Below are positions 1-7,540 of a stretch of DNA of 64,000 bases, one piece after another. Every line of letters starts with the position of its first letter. Within the stretch, counting starts at the first letter, position 1. Position numbers and translations under genes: made by a program. Under the pieces are notes generated by a model. The model made no database searches and had not been told where the DNA came from. It worked only from the letters and a program-made list of their open reading frames with translations. Location: contig NZ_JANUFD010000015.1 in assembly GCF_024807945.1 (NCBI RefSeq), positions 62,001-126,000 on the forward strand, in the 5' to 3' direction. The stretch comes from Pseudomonas sp. JUb42. GTDB lineage: Bacteria > Pseudomonadota > Gammaproteobacteria > Pseudomonadales > Pseudomonadaceae.

Positions 1-402
1 ATGCAACTGGTCCTCAACCCATGGCGCTTCGACATGCTGCTTTGCTCCAATCTGTTTGGCGACATCCTCTCTGACCAACTGGCGGGGCTGGTAGGAGGGC
101 TAGGTATGGCGCCAGGTTCGAACTTCGGTACCGACACAGCGATATTCGAGGCCGTACATGGTTCTGCACCGGATATCGCGGGCAAGGGCATCGCCAACCC
201 GATTTCCCTGATGCTCGCCGCAGCGATGATGCTCGCCGCAGCGATGATGCTGGCCCATGTCGGCCTGATCGAAAAGGCTGAGCGGCTGCGCAGCGCGATC
301 GATCAGACACTCAATATCGACGGCGTTCGAACACGCGACCTCAAAGGCGCGGCATCCACCCTCGAATTCGCCAATGCCGTTTGTGCACGGCTACGAGCCT
401 GA
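1..402 (+). CDS. isocitrate/isopropylmalate dehydrogenase family protein, 5' partial
   Basis: This is the C-terminal part of an NAD(P)-dependent beta-decarboxylating dehydrogenase (isocitrate, isopropylmalate or tartrate dehydrogenase family). The segment NLFGDILSDQLAGLVGGLGMAPG is followed by EAVHGSAPDIAGKGIANP, the cofactor-loop signature of the family. The gene runs off the left edge, so the methionine at base 1 is probably internal. The stop is at 400-402. An in-frame 18-bp tandem duplication (211-246) repeats six residues (MLAAAM twice) in a conserved helix just after the NP motif. The next gene starts 14 bp downstream on the same strand, which suggests an operon. The substrate cannot be told from this fragment. 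Confidence 0.85.
   Translation: MQLVLNPWRFDMLLCSNLFGDILSDQLAGLVGGLGMAPGSNFGTDTAIFEAVHGSAPDIAGKGIANPISLMLAAAMMLAAAMMLAHVGLIEKAERLRSAIDQTLNIDGVRTRDLKGAASTLEFANAVCARLRA
211..246 (+). repeat. 18-bp tandem duplication inside the dehydrogenase gene
   Basis: Two perfect copies of an 18-bp unit (ATGCTCGCCGCAGCGATG) lie head to tail, with a partial third copy starting at 247. The unit keeps frame and inserts six extra residues relative to the usual family sequence. Confidence 0.9.
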
Positions 403-416
403 TACCGGAGATGAAC

Positions 417-1202
417 ATGACTGACAGCCTATTTGATCCTGCCGCCACGGCGTCGATCCTTGCCGGAGCCTGGGCCAGTGGTGAGCTGATGACTGCGCTT
501 CCCATCACGGCGAAACCCGAAACGCTGGAGCAGGGCTATGACGCCCAGGACGCGCTTTTCACCTTGGCAGGAGGCGCGCGCGCGGGCTGGAAGCTGGGGG
601 TCGGCAGCCCTGCTGCCATGCGCAACGGCAATCTGTCGCGGCCGCTGATTGGTCAGTTGCAGCGATCGCGTCTCCACGGCAGCGGGATTCACCTGAACCT
701 GCCTGCTGATTCGCCGGTGACCATCGAGTGCGAGATCGCGTTCGTGCTCGACCGCGACCTGCCACCGTTGGCAGGGAGAACGCTCGATCCGCTAGACATA
801 CGCAGCACCTGCGTAACCTTTGAGCTGGTGCGTTCGCGTTTTGTTGACCGAAAAGTCGTGGGCTGGCCGAGCTTCGCGGCAGACAATGTCGGCTTCGAAG
901 CCCTCGTGGTCGGCCAGTCGATTTGCGAAGGTCTTGACCTGGAGGCGCTGCATGAGTTGGCGCGCACGGCGGTTGTGTCCCTCAATGGCAGCCCCAAGGC
1001 CAAGGGGTTGTCGGGTGACGCGGCGACCGATCCCCTGGCTTCACTCGCTGCCCTTTACAGTCACGCCGCCGAGCGTGGCGTGACACTTCGCGCTGGCGAC
1101 ATTGTTTCCACGGGAGCGATGTGCGCGCCGTTCGATATCCAGGGTACAGGTCATGTCTTGTCCGTCACTTATTTCGGCAAGACCTTGACCTTCTCCATTT
1201 GA
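417..1202 (+). CDS. 2-keto-4-pentenoate hydratase / fumarylacetoacetate hydrolase-family protein
   Basis: A 261-residue protein resembling the MhpD/2-hydroxypenta-2,4-dienoate hydratase family, which adds water to or decarboxylates 2-oxo-enoates in meta-cleavage and related pathways. The central segment (about residues 104-165: ECEIAFVLDRDLP...FELVRSR...ADNVGFEALVVG) matches the family, with acidic residues of the ECEIAFVL motif as the expected metal ligands. A TTG at 381 would overlap the upstream gene. The ATG at 417 is preferred because GGAG at 407-410 lies 6 nt upstream. It is 14 bp from the preceding dehydrogenase-like gene, so the two may act in one pathway on a hydroxy/oxo acid. The exact substrate is unknown. 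Confidence 0.8.
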   Translation: MTDSLFDPAATASILAGAWASGELMTALPITAKPETLEQGYDAQDALFTLAGGARAGWKLGVGSPAAMRNGNLSRPLIGQLQRSRLHGSGIHLNLPADSPVTIECEIAFVLDRDLPPLAGRTLDPLDIRSTCVTFELVRSRFVDRKVVGWPSFAADNVGFEALVVGQSICEGLDLEALHELARTAVVSLNGSPKAKGLSGDAATDPLASLAALYSHAAERGVTLRAGDIVSTGAMCAPFDIQGTGHVLSVTYFGKTLTFSI

Positions 1203-1377
1203 AATTCGCGCCTGGTGTGAATGCACGACGGGTCTGAACTAAAGCGCGGTATCTGCCGGACAACAATTGCCGGCGGGTTCACGCGCTGTGACCCGCATCG
1301 AGCCAACGAGTGTTTGAAGAGGTCGATAAACAATACAAGCTGCCTCAGTCGAGGCGGGGCTCACACATACTCGTCCC

Positions 1378-2277
1378 CTACGTCGCAATACGAGGGGAGA
1401 GCAGGTCTGTCAGGCCTATCGAATGAAACATCTCGCGACGCACCCGGTCTGCCACGGCGTTGACCACTTCGGCGCCGTCTTCGGAGGGGTCCACATGCAC
1501 GCGAAACGGACGCTTGCCGAATGGCAGCCCCACCACGCGGACGATTTGACGGGCAACTTCTTCGGGGTCGGCGTCGGCAGGTTCCAGGCTGGCAAGCCCT
1601 TTGAGCGCCTGATCGGCAACACCGGCATAAGGGCCGCTTTCATATTCGGCGGCGACGTCGGCATTAGCGGGCTTGCCTGAATGCGCGAAGTGGTTCGTCC
1701 CCTTGGTAAAGGCACCCGGCACCATGATGGTGGTTTCGATCCCCCAACGCGCCAGTTCCGCCGAATACGAAACCGCCAACGCGTCCATGGCCGCTTTTGC
1801 CGCGAAGTACGGCGCGAGGAAGGGCGGGGTGCCGCCGCGAGTCGAGGACGACCCGACCCAGACCAACAGGCCCCTGGCCTGCTTGCGCAGGAACGGCAGT
1901 GCAGCCCGGTTGACCCGCTGCGCACCCAGTACATTGACGTCGTACTGCTGAATGAATTGTTCAGGGCTGAAAGCTTCGGCGGGCCCAAAGACCATGTGCC
2001 CGGCATTGTGCACAATGACGTCCAGGCCGCCTGCATCGGCAAGTATGTACTCAATGGCTGTCGCTACGGACCGCTCGGACTGCACGTCGAGCTCGACGGT
2101 GCGCAGGTCCGCGCTCTGGTCCGTGGACCATTGCGCGACTTCGGCGACCCGCGGTGCGTTACGCCCCTCGGTCTCGCGCATGGAGGCATAGACCGTGTGG
2201 CCGGCGGCGGCCAGTGCCTTGGCCGTCATGAGGCCAAAGCCGGATGAGGCGCCGGTAACCAAAATGATGTGAGGCAT
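1378..2277 (-). CDS. short-chain dehydrogenase/reductase (SDR)
   Basis: A 299-residue classical SDR. The nucleotide-binding motif TGASSGFG is at residues 8-15, HNAG at 90-93, the catalytic Ser in VGSSS near 143, and the YFAAK motif gives Tyr157 and Lys161. It should be a cytoplasmic NAD(P)(H)-dependent alcohol/ketone oxidoreductase. The ATG at 2277 has a strong AGGAG 6 nt upstream. It is the last gene of a minus-strand operon after a lipoprotein gene (30 bp gap) and another SDR. The C-terminus is longer than in 250-residue SDRs, as in the retinol-dehydrogenase-like subgroup. Substrate unknown. Confidence 0.88.
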   Translation of the reverse strand: MPHIILVTGASSGFGLMTAKALAAAGHTVYASMRETEGRNAPRVAEVAQWSTDQSADLRTVELDVQSERSVATAIEYILADAGGLDVIVHNAGHMVFGPAEAFSPEQFIQQYDVNVLGAQRVNRAALPFLRKQARGLLVWVGSSSTRGGTPPFLAPYFAAKAAMDALAVSYSAELARWGIETTIMVPGAFTKGTNHFAHSGKPANADVAAEYESGPYAGVADQALKGLASLEPADADPEEVARQIVRVVGLPFGKRPFRVHVDPSEDGAEVVNAVADRVRREMFHSIGLTDLLSPRIAT

Positions 2278-2307
2278 GGGAATTCTCCTGAGGGCTAAAG
2301 CCGGGGT

Positions 2308-2883
2308 TCAAAGGGCGGGCTGATTGATTGGGGGCGTTGCTGATGCGGACGCGAGTTCGCGATAGAGCGTCTTGCCCGCGTCAAGGTGGCGCTGGAAGTC
2401 GAAGCCCTTGGCCAACATGTCGTCCATGTCTTGGGTCGTGATATGCATGACATAACCATGGTCATTGGCCACCAGCTTGAACGCCTGTTCGCCGAGCTGA
2501 TCCTGGTTAAACCACTTGCCGGGATCCGCGTGACCGCTGGCGTGAGTGCGGCCTCGATATTCCAGGTCCCAGCCGCCATCGAGCAGCACCCAATATCCGC
2601 TGCTATCGCCTGGGTGTTGGCTGCTGACAATGACCTGACCAGCTTGGACTTCCCACTCACGTGAGTGCTGGATAACCCAGTGCAATTGCGTGCTGTCCAG
2701 GCCGGTGAAGAACGGTGTCTGGCGCAGCAGATACGCATAGGTAATCGAGGGTTTCATGGTCTGGGTGCCTTGTGGTGCTGGCCCGTCTGGAGCGGATATC
2801 GGTTGCAGGATCCTTGAACAGGCGGTGGCTGCGATGAACAGGGTCATGGCGACAAAGACGCTGAGCAGGAGGCGGTTGGACAT
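2308..2883 (-). CDS. lipoprotein with cyclic-nucleotide-binding-like domain
   Basis: A 191-residue predicted lipoprotein: an N-terminal hydrophobic segment (MSNRLLLSVFVAMTLFIAAT) ends in a lipobox-like ATAC at Cys22. The remainder (about residues 45-165) resembles the CRP/cNMP-binding beta-barrel: an opening LRQTPFFTGLDSTQLHWVI helix, AGQVIVSSQHPGDS, then YWVLLDGGWDLEYRG. No DNA-binding domain follows. A longer reading frame from 2961 exists, but the ATG at 2883 puts the signal peptide at the N-terminus. It lies between two SDR genes on the same strand. A cNMP-barrel fold on the outer face of a membrane is unusual, so ligand binding is inference only; the barrel could be purely structural. 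Confidence 0.65.
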   Translation of the reverse strand: MSNRLLLSVFVAMTLFIAATACSRILQPISAPDGPAPQGTQTMKPSITYAYLLRQTPFFTGLDSTQLHWVIQHSREWEVQAGQVIVSSQHPGDSSGYWVLLDGGWDLEYRGRTHASGHADPGKWFNQDQLGEQAFKLVANDHGYVMHITTQDMDDMLAKGFDFQRHLDAGKTLYRELASASATPPINQPAL

Positions 2884-2998
2884 GACAGGGTCTCGAGTGG
2901 GTATGGCCTCAAGGCCTCTGGATATCCAGAAGCCTTGAACATGAAGTTGCCGCGCAACCAAGCCGTGAATGGCTTATGTATTGCGGCTCCCAGAGCTG

Positions 2999-3739
2999 TC
3001 AGGCGATGCCGCCGTTCGCGCGCAGGACCTGGCCGTTGACCCAGCCCCCCGAGCTGCTGGCGAGGAATGCCACGACCCCGGCAATGTCCTCGGGTTGGCC
3101 CAGGCGCTCCAGTGGCGGCATTTTGGTGAAGGTCTGGATTTGCTCCTCGGTCTTGCCGGTGAGGAAAAGATCGGTCGCGACCGGACCCGGTGCCACCGCA
3201 TTCACGGTAATGCCGCGACCTCGCAATTCCTTGGCAAACACGCGGGTGAACGCCTCGACAGCGGCCTTGGTGCCGTTATAGATGGCATAGCCGGGCAGGT
3301 TCAGCGCCAGCGTGGTGCTCGACAGGTTGATGATGCGGCCGCCGTCGTTCAGGCGGGTGGCGGCTTCGCGCAGGGTGTTGAACACGCCCTGGGTATTAAT
3401 CGCAAAGTTCTGTGCGAACAGTTCGTCACTGGTCTGGGCCAGGGGCGCGGTCTTGAGAATTCCGGCGTTGTTGACCAGTACATCGATCTTGCCGAGCTTC
3501 TGCTCGACGGTGCTGAACAGGCTACGGACGTCTTCGGCACTGGATACGTCGGCCTTGACCGCGATGGCCGATGCACCCGCTTGCGTCAGTTCGGCTACCA
3601 GGGCATCTGCTTCAGCTGTGTTGGACGCGTAGTTGATCGCGACAGCAAAACCGTCATGCGCCAGACGCCGAGCGATTGCCGCGCCGATGCCGCGTGATGC
3701 GCCAGTGATCAGTGCAACTGGGGAAGTAGTGGAAGTCAT
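2999..3739 (-). CDS. SDR family oxidoreductase (FabG-like)
   Basis: A 246-residue classical SDR. TGASRGIG is at residues 12-19, NNAG at 90-93, Ser140 in INLSS, and Tyr154/Lys158 in YNGTK. The C-terminal PEDIAGVVAFLASS...VNGQVLRANGG is the usual 3-oxoacyl-ACP-reductase-like tail. It is the first gene of the minus-strand operon that also holds a lipoprotein and a second SDR. It is divergent from a LysR-type gene at 3854, which is the likely regulator. Function beyond NAD(P)H-dependent carbonyl reduction is not predictable. Confidence 0.9.
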   Translation of the reverse strand: MTSTTSPVALITGASRGIGAAIARRLAHDGFAVAINYASNTAEADALVAELTQAGASAIAVKADVSSAEDVRSLFSTVEQKLGKIDVLVNNAGILKTAPLAQTSDELFAQNFAINTQGVFNTLREAATRLNDGGRIINLSSTTLALNLPGYAIYNGTKAAVEAFTRVFAKELRGRGITVNAVAPGPVATDLFLTGKTEEQIQTFTKMPPLERLGQPEDIAGVVAFLASSSGGWVNGQVLRANGGIA

Positions 3740-3790
3740 CGTTAAGTTCTCTCGTTGCGTGATTAAGTGAAGCCATCCTGATCTATTTTT

Positions 3791-3825
3791 TTGTATTAAT
3801 AATCAGGCTAATATTGCTAATACAA
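3791..3825. promoter_or_regulatory. inverted repeat in the divergent LysR/SDR promoter
   Basis: Perfect 8-bp arms TTGTATTA (3791-3798) and TAATACAA (3818-3825) are separated by 19 bp in an AT-rich intergenic region between the SDR (start 3739) and the LysR gene (start 3854). Position and dyad symmetry suggest the LysR operator. Confidence 0.5.
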
Positions 3826-3853
3826 TTCCACTTTCTTTAACAATCGGTGATCA

Positions 3854-4738
3854 ATGGACCGTTTTCAGGAGATGCAGGTTTTTGTCCGTGTCGCGGATCG
3901 ACGCAGCTTTTCCCTGGCTGCCGAGGATCTGCAGATCCCTCGTGCGACGGTCACCAATCTGATCAAGCGGCTGGAGAGTCGCATCAGCGCTCGCCTGTTG
4001 GAGCGCACCACTCGGCAAGTCCGGCTGACGCACGAAGGGGAGGCCTATTACCACCGATGCGTACGGCTGTTGGCGGACCTGGAGGAAACTGAGAATTCGT
4101 TTCGCAACGCCAACCCAAAAGGGCTATTGCGGGCCAATCTGCAAGGCACGTTGGCCAGGCATTTTGTAATGCCTGCTCTGGGGGATTTTCTGACTCAGTA
4201 CCCGGACATCACATTGCAGGTCAGCGAGGACGACCGTCTTATCGATCTGGTTCGCGAAGGGGTGGACTGCGTGCTGCGCGCAGGTACGCTGCAAGACTCC
4301 AGCCTGATCGGCAGGCAGGTCGCACGGATGGAACAGGTGACCGTCGCCAGCCCTGAATATTTGCAGCGCCACGGCGTTCCCGCAACGCTGGCTGACCTGC
4401 AGAGTCATTTCGCTGTGGACTATGTGTCGAGTGCGACGGGGCGCCCGGCGAGTCTCGACTTCTGTGTGGGTGATGAGGTTGTCGAGTATCACCTGAAGGC
4501 CCGGATATCGGTCACGGGGGCAGATCTGTATACCGGCGCGGCGGTGTCAGGGCTGGGGCTGGTCCAGGTGCCCAAATACCGCATCGCTCAGGAACTGGCC
4601 GAAGGGCGGCTGATTATCGTTCTGATGCAAGCCCCGCCGCCGCCTATGCCGGTCTCCGTTTTATACCCGCAAAATCGCCAGCTCTCGGCTCGGGTCCGGG
4701 TATTTACCCAGTGGCTGGCGCTGCGCTTTAAAGCATGA
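3854..4738 (+). CDS. LysR-family transcriptional regulator
   Basis: A 294-residue LysR regulator. The winged helix-turn-helix is at residues 1-60 (FSLAAEDLQIPRATVTNLIKRLE), and an effector-binding domain of periplasmic-binding fold spans about 90-290. The MDRFQEMQVFVRVAD start and the YPDITLQVSEDDRLIDLVREGVDCVLR stretch are typical of the DsdC/PecT-like 'CrgA' subgroup common in Pseudomonas. It is divergent from the SDR operon (114 bp apart), so it probably controls that operon and itself. Confidence 0.92.
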   Translation: MDRFQEMQVFVRVADRRSFSLAAEDLQIPRATVTNLIKRLESRISARLLERTTRQVRLTHEGEAYYHRCVRLLADLEETENSFRNANPKGLLRANLQGTLARHFVMPALGDFLTQYPDITLQVSEDDRLIDLVREGVDCVLRAGTLQDSSLIGRQVARMEQVTVASPEYLQRHGVPATLADLQSHFAVDYVSSATGRPASLDFCVGDEVVEYHLKARISVTGADLYTGAAVSGLGLVQVPKYRIAQELAEGRLIIVLMQAPPPPMPVSVLYPQNRQLSARVRVFTQWLALRFKA

Positions 4739-4918
4739 ATGACAGCTGTCGGCAGTGGTGATTACGGGTGTTTTGGGTCGAGTTGTATCTGTCATCGTGG
4801 ACTGTAATCGACCCGAATCTGCCATTCGCGCTAGACAGCCGCCGGCCAAAAGCGAACGGTCCCGCGGCAGAGTTGCACTCGCCACCGATCTTCAGCCAGA
4901 TCCGCCTATCATTGGCGC

Positions 4919-4937
4919 CGGTCGGCACTGCCGACCG
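4919..4937. terminator. hairpin between convergent genes
   Basis: Perfect 8-bp stem CGGTCGGC / GCCGACCG with a 3-nt loop lies between the LysR gene (ends 4738) and the MFS gene (ends 4974 on the minus strand). There is no long T-run, so termination is only probable. The rest of 4739-4973 holds no convincing gene. Confidence 0.4.
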
Positions 4938-4973
4938 CTAGCTCCCCTTTAATTGAACAAGGTCGGGCGATAT

Positions 4974-6272
4974 TTACGCGATGTGCGGCACCCTGGATTC
5001 TCCGGCCAACGGCTCCAGCGCAATCATCGGCCTCCTGGTCATGCTCAGGATCACCACAGCGCCAGTGACGAGCAGTCCACCTGCAATGGCAAACGCCCAG
5101 TTATAGCTTCCTGTGGCAGTGATGACGTACCCCGTCACAATCGGCGCCAGCATGCCGAAGATGTTCCCGCCCACCACCACAAAGGCCATGGCGCGGCCCA
5201 CGTCCCCCGAGCTTGGAAGCAGGTCGTTGAGCAGCGAGAAGTTGAGCGATGTGGTCGACGCGATACCTGCCAGAGTCAGAGAGAAAATCAGCACCAGCAC
5301 TGCGATATCCTCAGCGAAGGGAATCAGCAGAATGCAGCTTGCAACCAGCATGGTCAGCGCGATGACGTTGCGACGTTTACCCGAGGCAGCACCGCTGCCG
5401 TTCTTCAGGTACTGGTCACTCAGCTTGCCGATCACGATGCACAGCACCACGGCGGCGGCGTAAGGAATGGCAGTGAACAGGCCGCTCTTGGCAATGGTCA
5501 GGTGTCGTACTTCCTGCAGGTAACTTGGCAGCCAGGTCAGGAACAAATACTGGGTGTAGACGTTGCAACCTTGAGCGATGGCCAAGCCCCAGAGCGTTGG
5601 CGTCTTCAGCAGTTTTTTAAGGCCATGGGCCGTCGTATCAGTGCTGCCAGTCGAGTTGATGGTACGCGTGGCAACAATGTGTTCGCGTTCTTCTTTCGCC
5701 AGCCACTTCACCTGCTCAGGCTTGTCGTAGAAGAAATACCATGCCATCAGCCAAACAAACCCGATGGCGCCAGCGATCACGAACGACATACGCCAGCCGA
5801 ACGCAGCAACCAGTGCGGCGAGCACCACGGAACAGATCGCTGGGCCCGCATATGAGCCGCTGTTGAAGATGGCAGTGATCGTGCCGCGCTCCGTGCCTGG
5901 AATCCACTCGCGGATAACCTTGGCACCCACCGGGTTGCTGACCGATTCACCAGCGCCCATGACTAGCCGTGCGGTCAGTAAGCTGGCGAAGCTTGCGGCG
6001 GCGCCTGTAAGCGCTGTCGCCAGAGACCAAATGAATATCCCCAGGCCACCGACCCGTTTGACGCCGTACTTGTCGATCAGCAGCCCCACCGGAATGAGAA
6101 AGAGCGCGTAGCTCCAGATGAACGATGAAAACAGGTAGCCCATTCCGACCGACGTGAGGTGGAACTCTTCTGCGATGGGTTTGGCGGCAATGGAAAGCGC
6201 GATGCGATCCATGTAGTTGATCATGGCCAAGGAGAATAGGAAGACGGCTATCCAGCCTCTACGGTATGACAT
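4974..6272 (-). CDS. MFS transporter (anion:cation symporter type)
   Basis: A 432-residue inner-membrane major facilitator with about 12 hydrophobic segments. The N-terminal INYMDRIALSIAAKPIAEEF motif, the RLVMGAGESVSNPVGAKVI segment and the WKLA-type central loop (YDKPEQVKWLAKEE) are characteristic of the ACS family, which imports organic anions such as hexuronates, tartrate, galactarate or phthalate. The ATG at 6272 with GGTGAA upstream is preferred over a frame opening at 6377. It lies downstream of a GntR gene on the same strand. Upstream (6387-6407) is a motif shared with the acnD promoter, so the substrate is inferred to be a tricarboxylate or related acid. Confidence 0.85.
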   Translation of the reverse strand: MSYRRGWIAVFLFSLAMINYMDRIALSIAAKPIAEEFHLTSVGMGYLFSSFIWSYALFLIPVGLLIDKYGVKRVGGLGIFIWSLATALTGAAASFASLLTARLVMGAGESVSNPVGAKVIREWIPGTERGTITAIFNSGSYAGPAICSVVLAALVAAFGWRMSFVIAGAIGFVWLMAWYFFYDKPEQVKWLAKEEREHIVATRTINSTGSTDTTAHGLKKLLKTPTLWGLAIAQGCNVYTQYLFLTWLPSYLQEVRHLTIAKSGLFTAIPYAAAVVLCIVIGKLSDQYLKNGSGAASGKRRNVIALTMLVASCILLIPFAEDIAVLVLIFSLTLAGIASTTSLNFSLLNDLLPSSGDVGRAMAFVVVGGNIFGMLAPIVTGYVITATGSYNWAFAIAGGLLVTGAVVILSMTRRPMIALEPLAGESRVPHIA

Positions 6273-6386
6273 GTGTTCACCATTATTTTGATTGTGGTGT
6301 GCTTTATCGAGTCGCTGGCGGTTGGGGGTGTTCAGGCGGACACAGATGCCAGAGCTCGGTTTTGTGTTGTGGATCAAAAATGAGCT

Positions 6387-6407
6387 TTGTGATGATATAA
6401 GTCAATC
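6387..6407 (+). promoter_or_regulatory. candidate GntR operator upstream of the MFS gene
   Basis: A 21-bp element with core ATGATATAAGTCAAT matches 18 of 21 positions with the reverse complement of 9130-9150 upstream of acnD. Both contain the dyad TGA-N6-TCA. The GntR regulator is encoded between the two sites. Confidence 0.55.
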
Positions 6408-6533
6408 TGTGTTTTCTGGAAAGCATTTGAAGCCGACGACTAACTTGAGCGTCGGTACCGGATCGACGGGCAGGAAATGGCGCACGCGATCTGCACAGAT
6501 CGCGTGGCGGCTTCAGGGGAAGGTCGTGAGGGG

Positions 6534-7421
6534 TTATTCGAAGAGCGCGGGGTCGACTTTGTGCCGTCTGGCCTGTTCCAGATGGCGGCGCATTTGATCA
6601 GCGGCTGCCAATCGGTCTCCTCGCTCCAGGCATTCAAGAATCGCCAGGTGTTCTTCAGCCTGGCCTTTACGGGGTGTACGCGCGCTCGCCTGTCGGTATT
6701 CAACGAGACGGCGCAGTTGGTCGAGGCGACGTACGGTCTGCTGCAGGAAGCGGTTGCCTGAGCACGCCGCCAGCGTCTCGTGGAACCGGGAGTTGGCCTC
6801 GAACAGTTCCTGCGGCGTCATGGTCAGATACCCGCCATTGGCAATGAACTCCTGCTGCCGACGACAGGCCGCCAGGGTCTCGCGATCAATCTGGAATGTG
6901 GGTGACAGAAGACCGGAGGGCTCAATGGTGGCGCGGAACGAATAGCTTTCTTCATATGCTTCAACAGAGTCGATCATCGGTAACAGGCGCCACCCTTGAC
7001 CCGCGCGCTGTTCAACCCAGCCTTCTTGCTGGATCCGCGAGAGTACGGCTCGCAGAGCTGCTCTGGAGACATCGAACTGACGCATGAACTCGATCTCGGT
7101 AAACAGCTCTGGAAGCTGTCTGCTGAGGCGCAGCTCGGCAAATTTCAGGTAGAGAGGATCGTCGCTGTTCTCCATGACCTCAGAGACGAGATCACCCAGG
7201 TCATCGCTCGCGCGGGCCAGGAAGAAGCCTCTGTTGCGGTCGTAGGTCAACATGCCTTTTTCGACCAGATGTCCCATGGCGAACTTGACCGGCGTGCGCG
7301 ACACATTGAGCGTCGTAGCCAGCTGAGACTCGACCAGGTGATGACCAATAGCGAAGCGTTCACGACGTACGTGGGAGACGATGTCACGCGCAATGCGTGC
7401 TTGCAGTGGGCTTAGAGGCAT
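6534..7421 (-). CDS. GntR-family regulator with FCD domain and apparently two winged-helix segments
   Basis: A 295-residue regulator. A GntR-type winged helix occupies residues 1-68 (HLVESQLATTLNVSRTPVKFAMGHLVEKGML). A second winged-helix-like stretch at about 98-152 (FMRQFDVSRAALRAVLSRIQQEGWVEQRAGQGW) precedes the C-terminal all-helical FCD ligand domain (about 160-290, with the HETLAACSGN metal/ligand region). FCD regulators usually bind small organic acids and repress uptake and catabolic genes. Its location between an MFS gene and a CitMHS gene, facing acnD-prpF, makes it the likely regulator of tricarboxylate use. Confidence 0.85.
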   Translation of the reverse strand: MPLSPLQARIARDIVSHVRRERFAIGHHLVESQLATTLNVSRTPVKFAMGHLVEKGMLTYDRNRGFFLARASDDLGDLVSEVMENSDDPLYLKFAELRLSRQLPELFTEIEFMRQFDVSRAALRAVLSRIQQEGWVEQRAGQGWRLLPMIDSVEAYEESYSFRATIEPSGLLSPTFQIDRETLAACRRQQEFIANGGYLTMTPQELFEANSRFHETLAACSGNRFLQQTVRRLDQLRRLVEYRQASARTPRKGQAEEHLAILECLERGDRLAAADQMRRHLEQARRHKVDPALFE

Positions 7422-7540
7422 TGGATCGGGAACCAGAAAGAGCTGAACCAGAGGCCTGCCATTCTAGCGCGTCATTATATGCAGCGGCAGAGACCATTTT
7501 GCTGATCCCCGCCGATGTGTTTTGAGCACGCAATACCTGC

